Source: an uncultured Candidatus Melainabacteria bacterium
GTDB lineage: Bacteria; Cyanobacteriota; Vampirovibrionia; Gastranaerophilales; Gastranaerophilaceae
NCBI GenBank assembly: GCA_934773085.1
Contig: CAKVMU010000072.1
Coordinates: forward strand, 1 to 7,767
Reading direction: 5' to 3'
Length of the DNA stretch: 7,767 bases
The notes beneath the pieces are model-generated. The model worked only from the letters and a program-made list of their open reading frames with translations, had not been told where the DNA came from and did no database searches. This document shows, one piece after another, positions 6,589-7,767 of the stretch (positions are counted from its first letter, which is position 1; every line of letters starts with the position of its first letter). The position numbers were made by a program, and so were the translations under genes.

Positions 6589-6607
6589 TGCATTTTTATT
6601 GCATAAA
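6589..6607 (+). promoter_or_regulatory. Putative regulator-binding site, XRE copy
   Basis: The plus strand reads TGCATTTTTATTGCATAAA, the near-identical inverted partner of 6088-6106. The core dyad is TTTTAT-TGC-ATAAAA (6594-6608). It lies 10 nt upstream of the predicted XRE -35 box and directly abuts the stop codon of the HD gene. TTGCAT also occurs twice 11 bp apart here (6588-6593, 6599-6604), placing both on one helix face. Confidence 0.45.
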
Positions 6608-6608
6608 A

Positions 6609-7355
6609 TTAAACGGCTTTTTGAAGAGCGTTATAGACTTCTTGAGAAATTAATCCCTTATCCACATCTTCCTTGATGATACTCAATGCATCTTCACGAC
6701 TCATTGCATCTTTATAGCTTCTTTTTTCTCTAAGAGCTGCGTATTTATCCGCAGCGTTCAGAATCTGGGTATCAATACCGTAAACAAAATCACTGGCAAC
6801 CTTCGGATATCCTTCTCCGGTTGGGGTTTGGTGGTGATATTTTATCAAGTTCAAGGTATTTTCGCTCAATCCCTTGTTTTTTAATAATTCATATCCCAAT
6901 TCTGAATGAAGTTGCATAATTTCTTTTTCTTCATCTGTCAATTTGCCTGCTTTATTCAAAATTGAATTTGGAATCAAAACTTTGCCGTAATCATGAAACA
7001 TTGCTGCTTGCTGAATCTCGGATGGGTTGAGTTCTTGCTTCATTTCTTGCGGTAAAGAGGAATATATTTGTGCTGCGACCACACGGGTATCTTTTAAGTG
7101 ACCTTGTTTGAGGTTTTCCAACTCTTCTGTATTAACTTTGACCTGCAAGTTGTGTTCTTTAAGAATTTCCTGAATTCTTGGGTTTGTTCGGGCTAATGTT
7201 TCAATCTCAACCTTGCTGCCAAACTTGTCATAAAGGGGGTTTGTGCTAAAGGAATCTTGGGTAGGAGTGCCATACGGAATCTTTGTGACCGAACCGCTCC
7301 TGAACGCAACATTAGGTATATTTAATTTTACGGGGAAATTGTAAATAAATGTCAT
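6609..7355 (-). CDS. HD-GYP-type HD domain phosphohydrolase, catalytic motifs intact
   Basis: This 248-residue, probably cytoplasmic protein carries an HD domain (about 84-248) with HD-GYP hallmarks: H86, the dyad H121-D122 in MFHDYGK, H150, H174-H175, GEGYP at 180-184 and D203 in AADKYAALREKRSYK. HD-GYP enzymes hydrolyse c-di-GMP or related dinucleotides; the motif set is compatible with activity, though substrate is not proven. The preceding 80 residues contain IPNVAFRSG near the start, a motif I associate with Gastranaerophilales proteins of unknown localisation, and no clear signal peptide. The only ATG before residue 100 is the one used; no good ribosome-binding site precedes it, so leaderless-like or weak initiation is possible. 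Its C-terminus resembles the degenerate HD-GYP protein at 3555-4919 (DAMS+E+AL). It lies upstream of the XRE gene with no terminator between them. Confidence 0.93.
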   Translation of the reverse strand: MTFIYNFPVKLNIPNVAFRSGSVTKIPYGTPTQDSFSTNPLYDKFGSKVEIETLARTNPRIQEILKEHNLQVKVNTEELENLKQGHLKDTRVVAAQIYSSLPQEMKQELNPSEIQQAAMFHDYGKVLIPNSILNKAGKLTDEEKEIMQLHSELGYELLKNKGLSENTLNLIKYHHQTPTGEGYPKVASDFVYGIDTQILNAADKYAALREKRSYKDAMSREDALSIIKEDVDKGLISQEVYNALQKAV

Positions 7356-7382
7356 TAAATAACGCTACACTTTATAAACTAC

Positions 7383-7410
7383 ACTATAGTTTATTAAAGT
7401 ATTTTTTTAA
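7383..7410 (-). promoter_or_regulatory. Candidate promoter of the HD phosphohydrolase gene
   Basis: On the minus strand, TTAAAA (7405-7410) is followed by a 16 nt spacer and TATAGT (7383-7388). The start point would be near 7376, giving a leader of about 20 nt without an evident ribosome-binding site. The -10 lies in a small perfect palindrome, ACTATAGT (7383-7390). Confidence 0.4.
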
Positions 7411-7457
7411 TGAAGAATTGACCAAAAGAAAAGTTATGTTAACAAAAGTTTACAGGG

Positions 7458-7520
7458 GAGGGGGTAAAGGGGTAAATGTATTGGGTCGGTTGGTCGGGAC
7501 TACAAGTTTAGTGTCACTGC
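7458..7520 (+). repeat. G-rich dispersed repeat, copy B
   Basis: This copy begins with GAGGGGGTAAAGGGG and continues through TAAATGTATTGGG to GGTCGGGACTAC. Its first 25 nt are identical to copy A at the left end of the window (19-43, opposite strand). It is followed exactly 60 bp later by copy C, to which positions 7461-7520 align without gaps at about 40 of 60 positions. Many of the differences outside the G-run are transitions. Confidence 0.85.
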
Positions 7521-7580
7521 GTGGGGGGGGGGTAAATGTATTTGACTGGTTGGTCGAGACTACCGGCTTGGCGTATTTTA
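7521..7580 (+). repeat. G-rich dispersed repeat, copy C, with a run of ten G
   Basis: This is the tandem partner of copy B with a 60 bp period. It starts with an uninterrupted run of ten G (7523-7532) where copies A and B have G-run, TAAA, G-run. It then reads TAAATGTATTTGACTGG, as in copy A, and GGTCGAGACTAC. The homopolymer is prone to slippage and to sequencing error. Confidence 0.85.
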
Positions 7581-7616
7581 GTTGAAGAGTTGAAAGGTTG
7601 AAGAGTTGAAGAGTTC
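7581..7616 (+). repeat. Octamer tandem repeat, four units
   Basis: Four consecutive 8 bp units read GTTGAAGA, GTTGAAAG, GTTGAAGA and GTTGAAGA (7581-7612), followed by a partial GTT. The array is non-coding, since eight is not a multiple of three and no gene crosses it. It bridges the G-rich repeats and the palindromic elements. Confidence 0.8.
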
Positions 7617-7622
7617 GTTATA

Positions 7623-7664
7623 CCCTCTCCGTAGGAGAGGGTGGCACGAAGTGGCGGGAGAGGG
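7623..7664. repeat. REP-like palindromic element (CCCTCTCC / GGAGAGGG family)
   Basis: CCCTCTCC (7623-7630) can pair with GGAGAGGG at 7634-7641 (3 nt loop) or with a second GGAGAGGG at 7657-7664. Between the two arms lies CACGAAGTG (7645-7653), a small stem with a GAA loop. The design, one 5' arm competing for two 3' arms around a small stem, resembles the CCCTCTCC...GGTGGC...GGGAGAGGG elements that I recall as frequent intergenic repeats in several bacterial phyla. No T tract follows, so it is unlikely to be a simple terminator. Confidence 0.75.
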
Positions 7665-7690
7665 TTTTAGGATGAAGAGATAAGTCGTAG

Positions 7691-7719
7691 GGTGCGGTAA
7701 ATCAAAGATTTACCGCACC
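7691..7719. repeat. Palindromic repeat element, 13 bp stem (GGTGCGGTAAATC)
   Basis: GGTGCGGTAAATC (7691-7703) and GATTTACCGCACC (7707-7719) form a perfect 13 bp stem around an AAA loop, preceded by GTAG. A third segment, TCTTTGAT (7728-7735), could pair with ATCAAAGA (7701-7708) as an alternative fold. There is no T tract on either side, so a terminator role is doubtful. It resembles the GTAGGGTGCG-type palindromic repeats found between genes in many bacteria, by recollection. Confidence 0.75.
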
Positions 7720-7767
7720 GTCAATCTTCTTTGATAAAAAATTAAATAAAACTCTTCTATTCTACAC

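Larger units (their letters stand above)
7356..7767. other. Gene-free 412 bp region with one promoter and a repeat cluster
   Basis: No frame here looks coding. The region holds the promoter of the HD gene (7383-7410), two tandem copies of the G-rich dispersed repeat (7458-7580), an octamer tandem repeat (7581-7616), and two palindromic elements (7623-7664, 7691-7719). It is far more G-rich than the rest of the window. No start of a further gene is visible before the edge. Confidence 0.8.

Noticed and set aside
1..7580. Composite transposon bounded by the inverted G-rich repeats
   Set aside because: No transposase or target duplication is visible and the cargo looks chromosomal (lipA, two-component pair). 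The end positions may simply reflect where a dispersed repeat falls or where the window or contig was cut.
7458..7580. CRISPR-like array
   Set aside because: There are only two diverged 60 bp copies without regular unique spacers, and no cas gene.
7349..7585. Plus-strand open frame of 78 codons over the right-end repeats
   Set aside because: Its second half is simply the translation of the two G-rich repeat copies, its first part overlaps the HD gene promoter on the other strand, and there is no ribosome-binding site.
7691..7719. Rho-independent terminator
   Set aside because: The stem is strong but no T tract follows on either strand and no gene ends nearby within the window.

Overview
The window is AT-rich bacterial DNA with tightly spaced genes. 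No tRNA, rRNA, CRISPR array, transposase or integrase is visible. Several protein features recall the non-photosynthetic gut relatives of cyanobacteria (Vampirovibrionia/Melainabacteria, order Gastranaerophilales): a short XRE regulator with a 'HLRPTEDLL' tail, and an HD-domain protein whose N-terminus carries an 'IPNVAFRSG' stretch. This placement rests on recollection of protein style and was not checked by a database search; treat it as moderate confidence.

Layout. Positions 26-3297 (minus strand) hold a compact operon, transcribed right to left: an OmpR-type response regulator, its membrane histidine kinase (8 nt gap) and lipoyl synthase lipA (start codon directly abutting the kinase stop codon). 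A 257 bp divergent intergenic region (3298-3554) carries candidate promoters for both sides. Positions 3555-4919 (plus strand) encode a GAF/HD-GYP protein whose HD and GYP signature residues are largely replaced. A 15 bp-stem terminator (4924-4957) separates it from a convergent gene (4969-6012, minus) for a LysM protein with a triplicated motif and a glycine-zipper-like hydrophobic C-terminus. Upstream of that come an XRE regulator (6165-6491, minus) and a second, motif-complete HD-GYP-type protein (6609-7355, minus). The last 412 bp (7356-7767) contain no convincing gene; they hold one promoter and a cluster of repeats.

How the parts may work together. The regulator/kinase pair probably senses an extracytoplasmic signal, and lipA is co-expressed with it by position. 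The two HD-GYP-type proteins pair a probable pseudo-enzyme with an apparently competent one. The strongest non-coding signal is a pair of near-identical 19 bp sites (6088-6106 and 6589-6607), each built on a TTTAT-N3-ATAAA dyad and each about 10 bp upstream of a predicted -35 box, one for the LysM gene and one for the XRE gene. This suggests the XRE protein controls itself and the LysM protein. A second notable signal is a G-rich dispersed repeat at both window ends in opposite orientation; on the left it supplies the last codons and the stop of lipA.
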